This document shows positions 17,931 through 27,129 of a stretch of DNA of 64,000 bases, in pieces. The position numbers and the translations under genes were made by a program. The stretch lies in the NCBI RefSeq assembly GCF_947503045.1, contig NZ_CANNCF010000006.1:1-64000 (forward strand), written 5' to 3'. How positions within the stretch are numbered: position 1 is the stretch's first letter; each line of letters starts with the position of its first letter. The DNA comes from an uncultured Tateyamaria sp. GTDB taxonomy: Bacteria; Pseudomonadota; Alphaproteobacteria; Rhodobacterales; Rhodobacteraceae. The notes below the pieces were generated by a model, which was not told where the DNA came from, did not search any database, and saw nothing but the letters and a program-made list of their open reading frames with translations.

Positions 17931-17947
17931 CAGGAAAAAAAGTTGCA
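17931..17947 (+). promoter_or_regulatory. A-tract operator-like element upstream of dmmD
   Basis: CAGGAAAAAAAGTTGCA, identical over all 17 bases to the copy before folD (3678-3694), 76 bases before the dmmD start. See the folD copy for reasoning. Confidence 0.55.
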
Positions 17948-18023
17948 TAGCATTCTTGATTTTCGATATGCGCTGAGGCTCAATGTAAAACAACAAGACT
18001 CATAACGAACAGGGAAAAACACC

Positions 18024-19175
18024 ATGGCCATTCTATGGAGAAACTCCGCCCTTGCGGGGCGTCACGCCGAAATCGGTGGAGAGCTTGAAGACTGGAATGG
18101 CATGGGGACGGCGTGGTTCTATGACGACACACCCGAACGCGCCAAGGCCGATTACGAGGCGATCCGCACCAAGGCGGGCCTCATGGATGTATCGGGCCTC
18201 AAGAAAGTGCACGTTGTTGGCGAGGACGCCGCCTATGTGATCGACCGGGTGACCACCCGCAATGTCGAAAAGATCGCGCCGGGTCGAGCCGTCTATGCCT
18301 GCATGCTCGATGATCGTGGCCTGTTCGTGGATGACTGCGTGATCTACCACATCGCGGTCAACTCGTGGCTGGTCGTGCATGGCACCGGCATCGGGATGGA
18401 GCAGCTGACAACCGTGGCCGCCGCCAAGAATTGTTCCGTGATCATGGATGACGATCTGCACGACATGTCGCTGCAGGGGCCGAAGGCAGTGGACATTTTG
18501 GCGAAAGACATCCCAGGTATCCGTGATCTGGCCTATTTCGGGATCATACAGACCCGCCTCTATGGCCGCGACGTCATGATCTCGCGCACGGGCTACACAG
18601 GCGAGCGGGGTTACGAGATTTTCTGCCGCGCCAAGGATGCAGTGCACATCTGGGACAACGTGCTCAAGGCAGGCGGCGACGATGTGCGCCCGACCCAGTT
18701 CAGCACCCTCGATATGCTGCGGATTGAATCCTATCTGCTGTTCTATCCCGGCGACAATTCCGAGACTTTCCCATTCGAAGACGGCTCGCCCGCAGGCGAC
18801 AGCCTTTGGGAACTGGGCCTCGATTTCACCGTATCGCCCGGCAAGACCGGCTTTATCGGATCCGAAAACCACTATGCCATGGAAGGCAAGGAGCGGTTCA
18901 AGATCTACGGTGTGAAACTGTCAGGCGACGCCATGGACCGGATGGAGATGTTTGCCCGCGTGCATCACGAAGGCAAAGACGTCGGCGTCATCACCTATGG
19001 CCTGTCGTCGGACCTGAACGGCTATTCTGTCGCCATTTCGCGGCTTGACCCGTCGGTCGCGTCGCCCGGCACCAAGCTGACCGTTGTGCAGCCCGATGGC
19101 ACCGAACTTGCTGCAACGGCCGAGGAAATGCCATTCTACGACAAGGACAAGTCCGTGCGCACTGCCAAGGGCTGA
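18024..19175 (+). CDS. dmmD: Dimethylamine monooxygenase cluster GcvT-like protein
   Basis: 383 residues of the GcvT aminomethyltransferase family, which bind tetrahydrofolate. Marks: RAKADYEAIRTKAGLMDVSG, SLQGPKAVDIL, ISRTGYTGERGYEIFC and TLDMLRIESYLLFYPGD. In the dimethylamine demethylase systems (DmmDABC in roseobacters; the delta subunit of the haem-dependent oxidative N-demethylase in Pseudomonas) this protein takes the formaldehyde equivalent onto THF. ATG 18024 with AGGGAAAAA upstream. First gene of dmmDABC; a hairpin separates it from dmmA. Confidence 0.88.
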   Translation: MAILWRNSALAGRHAEIGGELEDWNGMGTAWFYDDTPERAKADYEAIRTKAGLMDVSGLKKVHVVGEDAAYVIDRVTTRNVEKIAPGRAVYACMLDDRGLFVDDCVIYHIAVNSWLVVHGTGIGMEQLTTVAAAKNCSVIMDDDLHDMSLQGPKAVDILAKDIPGIRDLAYFGIIQTRLYGRDVMISRTGYTGERGYEIFCRAKDAVHIWDNVLKAGGDDVRPTQFSTLDMLRIESYLLFYPGDNSETFPFEDGSPAGDSLWELGLDFTVSPGKTGFIGSENHYAMEGKERFKIYGVKLSGDAMDRMEMFARVHHEGKDVGVITYGLSSDLNGYSVAISRLDPSVASPGTKLTVVQPDGTELAATAEEMPFYDKDKSVRTAKG

Positions 19176-19183
19176 TATCTTCC

Positions 19184-19215
19184 AAGGGCGCGGGGACCGA
19201 TCCACGCGCCCTTTT
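19184..19215 (+). terminator. Hairpin between dmmD and dmmA (attenuator-like)
   Basis: AAGGGCGCG pairs with CGCGCCCTT over nine base pairs around a 12-base loop, followed by TTC. It resembles a leaky terminator that could lower dmmABC expression relative to dmmD, or an mRNA end protecting dmmD transcript. Confidence 0.5.
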
Positions 19216-19233
19216 CACGTGACGAGGACAGCT

Positions 19234-19830
19234 ATGTCGAAGTTTGAATTCCCCCCGTCGATCAAAAGCCGCCCGGTCTATGGCACGCTTGAGGCGCGGC
19301 CCGGAAAAGGGCACCTGATGATCGCCGATGGCGAGGGGGCCGAGGCGATCCTTGGCATCGCAACGCCTGACCTGATGGCGAAAACCCACATCATCTATAT
19401 CCCGCGCGGCGCTGCGTTTGCGGACCAGTTGCGCGCCCTGGGCCCGGCGCAGTTTTACGAGGGGCCGACCTATGCCGCGTCCGTGTCGCGCATCCGCCGC
19501 GTGCTGCAGGACGCCCACATGGGGTTGCAGGTGTACCTGACCGGCACCGAAGGTTTGATGGGCCAGGCCCAGAACGAGGCGATGATGGCGGGCATCCCCC
19601 ACACGGCAATTCAGACCGAACATCGCGGATCGGTGGCCCGCCGCATGCAATGCGTGCATTGCAAAGGCATCACCGATGATGTGGAAACCGACCCGTTTCA
19701 ATGCAGCCATTGCGGGCTGAATCTGTTTGTGCGCGATCACTATTCGCGCCGTCTGGCCGCCTATCAAGGCGTGTGCATCGACGCAGAGGATCCGGGCAAT
19801 GTGCCCGCACCCAAGGGGATTTACGAATGA
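19234..19830 (+). CDS. dmmA: Dimethylamine monooxygenase subunit DmmA
   Basis: 198 residues from ATG 19234, which has a GAGGA site upstream. The C-terminal third has two Cys pairs, CVHC and CSHC, spaced like a zinc-ribbon or rubredoxin-type metal site. The N-terminal part (SIKSRPVYGTLEARPGKGHL, HIIYIPRGAAFADQLRALG) is a separate alpha/beta region with no clear motif. Its place in the dmmDABC order and the ATGA overlap with dmmB support its being a subunit of the dimethylamine N-demethylase. Possibly it carries electrons from DmmB to DmmC. Confidence 0.82.
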   Translation: MSKFEFPPSIKSRPVYGTLEARPGKGHLMIADGEGAEAILGIATPDLMAKTHIIYIPRGAAFADQLRALGPAQFYEGPTYAASVSRIRRVLQDAHMGLQVYLTGTEGLMGQAQNEAMMAGIPHTAIQTEHRGSVARRMQCVHCKGITDDVETDPFQCSHCGLNLFVRDHYSRRLAAYQGVCIDAEDPGNVPAPKGIYE

Positions 19831-20810
19831 GCGCAGCCCCCCAAAAAGCCAAACCCGGTGCCGAAAAGATCGACGTGGTCGTGGCGGCGGTCGAGCCCTT
19901 GAACGACCTTGTCACCCGGTTCGAATTCAAGCGCCGCGACGGCGCACTGTTCCCGCCCTTTTCCGGCGGCGCGCATACGGTCGTGACTATGCAGGACGGG
20001 GACCGGGCCCGGCTCAACCCCTATTCGCTGATGTCCGACCCGGCGGACCTGAGCACCTATGCCATTTCCGTGCGCCGCGATGACGAGGGGCGTGGCGGAT
20101 CGCTGTTCATGCACCGCAATGTGACGGTGGGCGACGAGATGACGATCACATATCCGGTGAACCTGTTCTCGCTTGACCTGCGCGCGCGCAAACATTTGTT
20201 CTTTGCAGGCGGTATCGGGATCACCCCGTTCATGTCGATGATTGCCCAGCTTGAACGGATGGGTGGCGCGTGGGAGCTGCACTATGCCTGCCGCACCGAG
20301 GCGCTTGGGACCTATGTGGATCAGCTGACCTACAAGCATCCCAACAAGGTGCATGTGTATTATGACGATCAGAACCAAGCGATTGATCTGGAACATCTGC
20401 TGGACGGGCAACCGCTTGGCACCCATGCCTATGTCTGCGGACCCAAAGGGATGATCAACTGGGTGCATGCCACGGCGTCAGCCGCCGGTTGGCCGGATGC
20501 CAACGTGCATTCCGAAGAGTTTCTGGCCCCCGAGCCCGGCGTGCCCTTCGAGGTGCGCCTGTGCCAGTCCGACAAGACGATCACCGTGGGCGAACACGAA
20601 AGCTTGCTGGAAGCGATTGAGCGCGCCGGTGTAGAGGCCCCGTTCCTGTGCCGTGGTGGGTCCTGCGGACAATGCGAAACGGACGTGGCCCGTGCTGAGG
20701 GCGAATTCATCCACCGCGATCACTGGCTGGAAGACGAAGACCATGCCTCGGGCAAGAAAATCATGCCCTGCGTCAGCCGCTTTATCGGGACATTGGAGCT
20801 TGAACGATGA
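19827..20810 (+). CDS. dmmB: Dimethylamine monooxygenase reductase subunit DmmB
   Basis: 327-residue flavin reductase with the phthalate-dioxygenase-reductase layout: flavin-binding barrel with RLNPYSLMS (about residues 65-75), a nucleotide-binding domain (FFAGGIGITPFMSM), and a C-terminal plant-type 2Fe-2S ferredoxin domain with ligands in CRGGSCGQCE and PCVSR. It passes electrons from NAD(P)H to the haem subunit. The ATG overlaps the dmmA stop (ATGA), and its own stop overlaps the dmmC start. Confidence 0.9.
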   Translation: MSAAPQKAKPGAEKIDVVVAAVEPLNDLVTRFEFKRRDGALFPPFSGGAHTVVTMQDGDRARLNPYSLMSDPADLSTYAISVRRDDEGRGGSLFMHRNVTVGDEMTITYPVNLFSLDLRARKHLFFAGGIGITPFMSMIAQLERMGGAWELHYACRTEALGTYVDQLTYKHPNKVHVYYDDQNQAIDLEHLLDGQPLGTHAYVCGPKGMINWVHATASAAGWPDANVHSEEFLAPEPGVPFEVRLCQSDKTITVGEHESLLEAIERAGVEAPFLCRGGSCGQCETDVARAEGEFIHRDHWLEDEDHASGKKIMPCVSRFIGTLELER

Positions 20811-21874
20811 CCATTCAATTCAACGACGAGACCTTTCGCGACGACTATTCGTTCCACAACTCCGATTGGGCGATCAAACGCTTCCCGTTCCCCTTCCACG
20901 AAGACAGCTACATGTATGCAGTCAACATGGAACAGCATCGGGGTGGGCCCGAGGGATCGGTTTATGAAAAGCGGTTCGATGTGGACGAACACTACGTGTC
21001 CGAGATGCGCGACCGGGCGATGGTGCTTGCGGACGATCCGCTGCGCTGCCAGTCCTTGCCGCATATGACACTGGCAGGCTGGGACCTGCTGGAACTGATC
21101 ATGGTCTCCAAATCCGAGGACTACCCCGACCTGTTCGAACTGCACCGCGATGGCAACACGTGGCGATGGATCAACAAACCGCTGGGCATCGACGACACGT
21201 TCACCTTTCTGGACGACACCACCCTGCCCTATGGACCGATGGAATACATCACACGCCAGACCCAAGGCGATTTCTGTGTTCTTGATCAACGGGATAACAA
21301 CCTGTGGATGGACGCAGGTATGGTGACGACGCAAGCCGACTGGAGCCTTGATTTCGACATCGGCATGAACTTCTTTGAATGGCACGCGCCGGTGCCACTG
21401 GCCCATGAAAAGGGCATCTTTGTCCGCGCCCTGAAATTCCTGCTCAACATCCAGCAAGGGGCCCCTGCACGCCGGTTGAACTGGACCATGACGGTCAATC
21501 CGCTGCTCGATACCAGCCCGGAAAACTACCACAAATGGGGCATCCAGAAGACGACGCTGACGCCCGAAAACATCGGTGCCAAACAGCATCTGCGTGTCGA
21601 GTTGCAGACCTTTTTCCGCCTGCCCCGCTCAAACGGACTGGTGTTTCCGATCCGGTGTTACCTGTGCAGCTTTCAGGACCTGATGACGATGCCCAAATGG
21701 GGACGTCGCCTGCACCGCGTGGTGCGCGACCTGCCGGTTGAGTTGGCCACCTACAAGGGGTTCATCGACAACAGACCGATGATGCTCGACTACCTGTCGC
21801 AATTCGACGATGGCCTGCCCACGTCACCCGGCGTCTGGCCGGATTTCGAAACCGAGCCGCCGCTGGCCAAATAG
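20807..21874 (+). CDS. dmmC: Dimethylamine monooxygenase haem subunit DmmC (DUF3445)
   Basis: 355 residues, belonging to the DUF3445 / haem-dependent oxidative N-demethylase alpha-subunit family, in which a PAS-like fold binds haem and carries out oxidative demethylation of dimethylamine to methylamine. Recognisable segments: FPFPFHEDSYMYAVNMEQHR, NWTMTVNPLLDTSPENYHKW and RVELQTFFRLPRSNGLVFPI. It is the last gene of dmmDABC, begins in an ATGA overlap, and ends one base before the stop of the convergent XRE-cupin regulator. Confidence 0.88.
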   Translation: MTIQFNDETFRDDYSFHNSDWAIKRFPFPFHEDSYMYAVNMEQHRGGPEGSVYEKRFDVDEHYVSEMRDRAMVLADDPLRCQSLPHMTLAGWDLLELIMVSKSEDYPDLFELHRDGNTWRWINKPLGIDDTFTFLDDTTLPYGPMEYITRQTQGDFCVLDQRDNNLWMDAGMVTTQADWSLDFDIGMNFFEWHAPVPLAHEKGIFVRALKFLLNIQQGAPARRLNWTMTVNPLLDTSPENYHKWGIQKTTLTPENIGAKQHLRVELQTFFRLPRSNGLVFPIRCYLCSFQDLMTMPKWGRRLHRVVRDLPVELATYKGFIDNRPMMLDYLSQFDDGLPTSPGVWPDFETEPPLAK

Positions 21875-22531
21875 TCAGGTGTTCTGCGGATAGCTGATCA
21901 CGGACAAGTAGCGCGCCGGCAGCGACACCAGTTTTTCGGGCCCGTGCGGCGCATCCGCGTCAAAGAACAGCGTATCGCCCGATTTCAGCGCATAAACATC
22001 GTCGCCGTGACGGTAATCGACCTCGCCCTCAAGCATATAGATCGTCTCGATCCCGCCATGCTGAAAAGTCGGAAACACGTCAGACTCTGCCGTGAGGGTG
22101 ATCAGGTACGGCTCAACGATCACCCCCGAGGCGTTCGATCCGATATGGCCCAAAAGATTGTACTGATGATGGGCGCGCGTGCCTTCGCGATCTATGGACA
22201 CCCCTTCGCCGGACTTGGTGTGCACGGCCTGACGGCTTTCCTCGAACCGGCGGAAAAAGCTTGTCAGCGGAACAGACAGCGCATTGGCGAGCAATTGCAG
22301 CGTGTTCAGCGACGGGGACGTATTGCCGTTTTCGATCTTGGACAGCATGCCGATGGACAGCCCTGTGATCTGGGCCAACTCTGCCACGGTAATTTCCTGC
22401 TGGCGGCGAAAGGCGCGCACTTCGCGGCCGATGGCCACTTCGAGAACCTTTTCGCGTTCTCCATCCCGCGTGCGGTGCGGATCCTGTGTCAGTTTGCTGG
22501 CCACGTCGGCATCTATTTTTTCGATGTTCAC
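21875..22531 (-). CDS. XRE-family regulator with cupin sensor domain
   Basis: 218 residues. A helix-turn-helix occupies about residues 36-90 (VAELAQITGLSIGMLSKIEN and NTSPSLNTLQLLANALSVPL), followed by a C-terminal cupin barrel (GIETIYMLEGEVDYRHGDDV, GDTLFFDADAPHGPEKL). Such regulators often sense polyamines or other small amines. It ends against dmmC and is divergent from the GlxA-type regulator at 22630. It is the best-placed candidate to read the shared A-tract elements, but that is not shown. Confidence 0.88.
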   Translation of the reverse strand: MNIEKIDADVASKLTQDPHRTRDGEREKVLEVAIGREVRAFRRQQEITVAELAQITGLSIGMLSKIENGNTSPSLNTLQLLANALSVPLTSFFRRFEESRQAVHTKSGEGVSIDREGTRAHHQYNLLGHIGSNASGVIVEPYLITLTAESDVFPTFQHGGIETIYMLEGEVDYRHGDDVYALKSGDTLFFDADAPHGPEKLVSLPARYLSVISYPQNT

Positions 22532-22629
22532 ACTTTCCGCTTTCTATGCAGCCAATTGCCGGGAAACAAATTGGTTCTTGGTGTATACAACCCAACATAA
22601 TGTGAAATTTTCCCGTGAGAACATAAAAG

Positions 22630-23628
22630 TTGAATGACAGTGAAAAATCAGAGATCGGGTTTCTGATCTTTCCCGGTTTTCCGATGGCCTGTCTGACATC
22701 CGTGATCGAACCCTTGCGGGCGGCAAACGAGATTGCCGGGACCGAGGTTTTTGTCTGGCACCTTGTCGCGGAGTCCGGCGCGCGCACGGTTTCCAGCGCG
22801 CACGTGTGGTTCGAGCCGGATATGGCGCTGGCCGACATCCCTGAGTTTGACATGCTGTTCCTGCTTGGTGCGCCAGCCAGCACGTTCGAAGACCCGAGGC
22901 GCGGCGAAGGCCTGTTGCGACGCCTCGACCGGCACGGCTCCATCCTTGGAGGCATCAGCGGAGGCGTGTTCCCCCTGGTCCGCTCCGGCGTGATGCGCGG
23001 GCACAGTTGTTCGGTGCACTGGTGCTACGAGGCTGCGTTTCGCAGTGCCTTTCCCGACATCGAAATGACCGATGATGTGATCACCATGGACCGGCGCCGC
23101 TATACCGTGTCGGGCGCGGCGTCGGCCTTTGATCTGGCCCTGCGGATGATCGAGGATCGGCTTGGCCCGGACATCGCCCACGAGGTCGCCTGCTGGTTTC
23201 AACATCCGACCATGCGCGGCGAAGGCGTGCAACAGCGCATCCCGATGCACCCCAGCGCGGCCCCTGATCTGCCCAGGCTTGTCGCGCGGGCAGTGGCGCT
23301 GTTTGCCGACCATATCGAACATCCGATTTCAGTGGCCGAGGTGGCGCGCGCCATGAAGGTGACCCCGCGCCAGATCGAAAGGGCGTTCAAGAAGGCGACG
23401 GGCCAGAGCCCGACGCATTACTATCGAGCCATGCGAATGAAGGCAGCGCGCCAGTTGGTGCTCTATTCCAAGCACAGCATGTCCAGCATCGCGCAGGCTG
23501 TCGGCTATGCATCGGCCACCCCGTTGCTGGCCCATTACAGCGCCGCCTTCGGCGTCAGCCCTCAAGAAGACCGCAAGCAGATCAATTCCTTCCGGGTCGC
23601 GGGCAATGTGCCCTTGCCGCCAGCCTAG
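22630..23628 (+). CDS. GlxA-family AraC-type transcriptional regulator (second copy)
   Basis: 332 residues: an N-terminal DJ-1/PfpI-like domain (GFLIFPGFPMACLTSVIEPL, MLFLLGAPASTFEDP) and a C-terminal AraC helix-turn-helix pair (ISVAEVARAMKVTPRQIERA, IAQAVGYASATPLLAHYSAA). The start must be TTG 22630: a stop lies two codons upstream in frame, and the next ATG would remove the first beta strand. It is convergent with mgdD, the two stops sharing CTAG at 23625-23628. Probably an activator for mgd or tmo genes. Confidence 0.88.
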   Translation: MNDSEKSEIGFLIFPGFPMACLTSVIEPLRAANEIAGTEVFVWHLVAESGARTVSSAHVWFEPDMALADIPEFDMLFLLGAPASTFEDPRRGEGLLRRLDRHGSILGGISGGVFPLVRSGVMRGHSCSVHWCYEAAFRSAFPDIEMTDDVITMDRRRYTVSGAASAFDLALRMIEDRLGPDIAHEVACWFQHPTMRGEGVQQRIPMHPSAAPDLPRLVARAVALFADHIEHPISVAEVARAMKVTPRQIERAFKKATGQSPTHYYRAMRMKAARQLVLYSKHSMSSIAQAVGYASATPLLAHYSAAFGVSPQEDRKQINSFRVAGNVPLPPA

Positions 23629-24191
23629 AGCGCGGACGCCATGGCCGTGGTGATGGCATGGTGCAGCGATCCCGCCGAGGCCCGCGGCCCAAGGATGCGC
23701 ACGGATTGCCCGGTTTCGGTGCAGATCACGAAACAGCCCAGATGGTGGATCGATGTCCGGATCGCGTCGCCTGTCTCGAACCACGTCAGGTCGATAGTGC
23801 AAAGCAGTTCCAGCACGGCCGTGATGCGCGGCCCGGTCAGGTCGAAACACACCCATGCGTCCGTCTGTTCGGTGACCGAAGCCGTGTCGGCGAGGTGCGA
23901 TTTCAAGTGTGCGGCGATATCCTCGTGTGTGGTGAAATCGGCAAGCAGCATCCACTGATCCGGCCCGGTCCAGATGGATTCGAATGGTGCGTTGGCCGTG
24001 GTCCGGCCCGGCGGGGGCGCATCCGCGTTCAAAAGCGGTTTCAGCGCAGCCCTGCACCGGGCCTCTTTCCCCCGGCGCGCCGCGACAGACGCGAGCGCGA
24101 CATCCGGCATTTCGGTCAGACAGACGTCTCCGACCGTGTCGATGCGCTGGCTGGTGCCGCCAAGGGCGGTGATGGGGGTCAGGTCATGCAC
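23625..24191 (-). CDS. mgdD: N-methylglutamate dehydrogenase subunit D (sarcosine oxidase gamma-like)
   Basis: About 188 residues, matching the gamma subunit of heterotetrameric sarcosine oxidases (GcvT-like fragment: PDQWMLLADFTTHEDIAAHL, VCFDLTGPRITAVLELLCTI, HHLGCFVICTETGQSVRIL). The likely start is GTG 24191 with AAGGAG about nine bases upstream, which overlaps the mgdC stop by eight bases; longer upstream starts exist. Last gene of mgdABCD. Confidence 0.85.
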   Translation of the reverse strand: MHDLTPITALGGTSQRIDTVGDVCLTEMPDVALASVAARRGKEARCRAALKPLLNADAPPPGRTTANAPFESIWTGPDQWMLLADFTTHEDIAAHLKSHLADTASVTEQTDAWVCFDLTGPRITAVLELLCTIDLTWFETGDAIRTSIHHLGCFVICTETGQSVRILGPRASAGSLHHAITTAMASAL

Positions 24192-27129
24192 GTACACGCT
24201 CTCCTTCGGGGTCGATAAAGTGCGCCGACACGACAACGACCTCCACCGTCAAGTCGGTGACGGGCGACACGAGCCGCAGGCGTTCGCGCAAACGGTTGCC
24301 ACCGTCCTTGAGGAACCCTAGCCCGATCATGCAGCCCAGCGCCGGGGAATAGGCGGCTGAGGTGACATAGCCCTGATCATGGGCGGCATCGACGGGACCC
24401 GTTGCATTCATCAAGTGCCCGCCCGCCGTCACCTTGTGGTCGGCATTGATTGGGCGCAGACCGACCTGCATCAGAGCGTCCGCTTGGTTGAGCCCTGGAC
24501 GTTCGGACAATTTGGAACCGATGCTGTCCTTGGCCTTGGACACCATGCGCCCCATGCCGAGGTTCAGCGCGGTGGTTGTCCCATTTAGCTCGTTGCCCGC
24601 CGCATGCCCTTTCTCGATACGCATGACGCCGAGGGCCTCGGTCCCGTACGGGGTCACATCGAATTCCTCGCCCTCCACCATCAGCCTGCGCATCAGCGCG
24701 TCGCCATAGCGGGACGGCACCGCGATCTCGAACGCCAGTTCGCCCGAGAACGAGATGCGGAACAGACGCGCGCGCAGACCGCCACAGACCGTGATGTTGG
24801 CGCAGCCCATGAAGGGGAAGCCTTCGTTCGAAATGTCGTGATCGGCATCCACGATCTTTTGCAAAAGGCGGCGGGAATTGGGGCCTGCAACCGCGTATTG
24901 CGCCCACGCCTCGGTGGTCGAGATCAATTGCACGTCCGCGTCCGGCATCAGGCATTGGCGTACGAATTCCATGTGCTGGTACACTTTGGCGGCATTAGCC
25001 GTGGTGGTGGTCACGACAAATTGGTCTTCGGCCAGACGCCCGGCGGTGCCGTCGTCCATGGCGATCCCGTCTTCGCGCAGCATCAGGCCATAGCGGGTCT
25101 TGCCCACAGCGAGCTTGGCGAAACCGTTGCAGTAGATCTTGTTCAGGAAAGTCGCCGCATCACTGCCCTGCACGTCGATCTTGCCCAGCGTGGTGCAGTC
25201 GCACACCCCGACCGAGGCGCGGGTGGCCGTCACCTCGCGGTCCACGGATTGCCGCCAATGGGTTTCGCCCGGCAACGGGAACCATTGCGCACGCAGCCAG
25301 TTGCCGACCTCGACAAACACCGCACCGCGTTCCTTGGCCCAGAAGTGCGACGGGGTGAGCCGCGTCGGATGGAATTCCTTTCCCCGCATCCGTCCTGCCA
25401 GCGCGCCGATGGCCATGGGGGTGTAGGGCGGGCGAAAGATAGTCGTGCCGACCTCGTGGATCGACTTGCCCGCCAGTTCGGCCATGATGGCAAGCCCGCC
25501 CATATTCGACGTCTTGCCCTGATCTGTGGCCATGCCCAACGTGGTATAGCGTTTCAGGTGCTCGACCGAACGGAACCCTTCCTGATGGCTCAGCTTCACG
25601 TCCTTGACCGTCACGTCATTCTGCTGGTCAAGCCAGGCGCGCGAACAACCCTGCACATACCAGAACGGGCTCTGGTTGACCGGGGCGTCTTCGGCCTTTG
25701 GCACGGCGGGCGCGCGCCCTTTGAGGCCAAGGGCCTTGCGGGCGGCATCCCGGCCCGATTGCAAAGCGCCGTGGGTTGAAAGCGCGCCATTCGCCGCCCC
25801 TGCCACAGTCATGCCGGGGGGCAGAGTTCCACCGGGAACAAACGCGGCAAGGCCGTCATCCCAAGTGGGGCGGCCCCGCTGGTGGCAGGTCAGGTGGACG
25901 TTCGGGTTCCAACCGCCCGACACGCCAAGCGCGCCGCATTCGACCGTGCGGCTGCTGCCATCCGCCTGCGCAACTTCAACAAAGGTCAGGCCAAGACGGC
26001 CCTTGGTATCTTTGACCTGCGCGCCCTGCAACACTTCGTAGTCGTGGCTGCGCTGCGCGTCTGGGCGGGTGTCGATCACGGCGGCGATCTTGACCCCCTT
26101 GGCGTGCAGATCCTGCGCGGTGCGGTGGCCGTCATCGTTGTTGGTAAAGATCGCGACACGGCGCGCAGGCGTTGTGGCCCAGCGGTTGGCATAGGCACGC
26201 ATCGATGCGGCAAGCATGATTCCCGGCCGGTCATTGTTTTCAAAGGCGATGGGACGCTCGGTCGCCCCGGCACACAGCAGGCATTGCTGGGCATTAACCC
26301 GCCACAGAATCTGGCGCGGTTTGCCTGCGGGTGGTATCGCGAGGTGATCGCTTATCCGCTCGACCGCACCATAAATCCCATGGTCAAAGGCGCCGATCAC
26401 AGTCGTACGTGGCATCAGGCGAACGTTGGGCATTGTACAGAGTTCTGCGATGATCTGCGCCGCCCAATCGGCCGCGGCCATGTCGGCAATGGCAAAGGTT
26501 TCCGCATTCAGCCGCCCGCCCATGCGGAAATCCTCGTCCGCGAGGATCACATGCTTGCCCGCACGAGCGGCGGTCAGGGCAGCGCTCAAGCCCGCGGGCC
26601 CCGCACCGATGATCAGCAGATCGCAATGGCGGAACCCCTTGTCATAAGCGTCCGGGTCGGCCTGCATCGACAGCGATCCAAGACCGGCGGCCTTGCGTAT
26701 GATCGGCTCATACAACTTTTCCCAGAATGCGGCGGGCCACATGAAGGTCTTGTAGTAGAAGCCTGCGGTCAGAAAATTCGAAAGCCTGTCGTTGATCGCC
26801 ATGGCGTCAAAGGCAAGGCTGGGCCAGCGGTTTTGCGACTTGGCGGAAAGGCCGTCGAACAGTTCCGCAGTCGTGGCGCGCGTGTTGGGTTCCTGCCGCG
26901 CGCCGCTGCGCAGTTCGACAAGCGCGTTGGGTTCTTCGGACCCTGCTGTCAGGGGTCCACGCGGGCGATGATATTTGAACGACCGGCCCATCAGGCGGAC
27001 GTTGTTGGCTAGTAGCGCCGAGGCGAGCGTGTCGCCGGGGTGGCCTGCATACGTCTTGCCGTCAAAGGTGAAGCTGAGGGTGGCGTCGCGGTCAATCTGC
27101 CCGCCGTCGAGCCGGTTTGTCTGGGTCAT
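24184..27129 (-). CDS. mgdC: N-methylglutamate dehydrogenase subunit C (sarcosine oxidase alpha-like)
   Basis: 981 residues. In order: a ferredoxin-like N-terminal domain (SFTFDGKTYAGHPGDTLASA), a dinucleotide-binding domain with IIGAGPAGLSAALTAARAGK around residue 175, a second NAD-type segment (LLCAGATERPIAFENNDRPG), and a GcvT-like tetrahydrofolate-binding domain over the last 400 residues (ATRASVGVCDCTTLGKIDVQ, FRISFSGELAFEIAVPSRYG). It is the large subunit of the complex that oxidises N-methylglutamate to glutamate with transfer of the methyl carbon to THF. Paralogous to SoxA of sarcosine oxidase; the gmaS-mgs context favours Mgd. Confidence 0.9.
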   Translation of the reverse strand: MTQTNRLDGGQIDRDATLSFTFDGKTYAGHPGDTLASALLANNVRLMGRSFKYHRPRGPLTAGSEEPNALVELRSGARQEPNTRATTAELFDGLSAKSQNRWPSLAFDAMAINDRLSNFLTAGFYYKTFMWPAAFWEKLYEPIIRKAAGLGSLSMQADPDAYDKGFRHCDLLIIGAGPAGLSAALTAARAGKHVILADEDFRMGGRLNAETFAIADMAAADWAAQIIAELCTMPNVRLMPRTTVIGAFDHGIYGAVERISDHLAIPPAGKPRQILWRVNAQQCLLCAGATERPIAFENNDRPGIMLAASMRAYANRWATTPARRVAIFTNNDDGHRTAQDLHAKGVKIAAVIDTRPDAQRSHDYEVLQGAQVKDTKGRLGLTFVEVAQADGSSRTVECGALGVSGGWNPNVHLTCHQRGRPTWDDGLAAFVPGGTLPPGMTVAGAANGALSTHGALQSGRDAARKALGLKGRAPAVPKAEDAPVNQSPFWYVQGCSRAWLDQQNDVTVKDVKLSHQEGFRSVEHLKRYTTLGMATDQGKTSNMGGLAIMAELAGKSIHEVGTTIFRPPYTPMAIGALAGRMRGKEFHPTRLTPSHFWAKERGAVFVEVGNWLRAQWFPLPGETHWRQSVDREVTATRASVGVCDCTTLGKIDVQGSDAATFLNKIYCNGFAKLAVGKTRYGLMLREDGIAMDDGTAGRLAEDQFVVTTTTANAAKVYQHMEFVRQCLMPDADVQLISTTEAWAQYAVAGPNSRRLLQKIVDADHDISNEGFPFMGCANITVCGGLRARLFRISFSGELAFEIAVPSRYGDALMRRLMVEGEEFDVTPYGTEALGVMRIEKGHAAGNELNGTTTALNLGMGRMVSKAKDSIGSKLSERPGLNQADALMQVGLRPINADHKVTAGGHLMNATGPVDAAHDQGYVTSAAYSPALGCMIGLGFLKDGGNRLRERLRLVSPVTDLTVEVVVVSAHFIDPEGERVRA

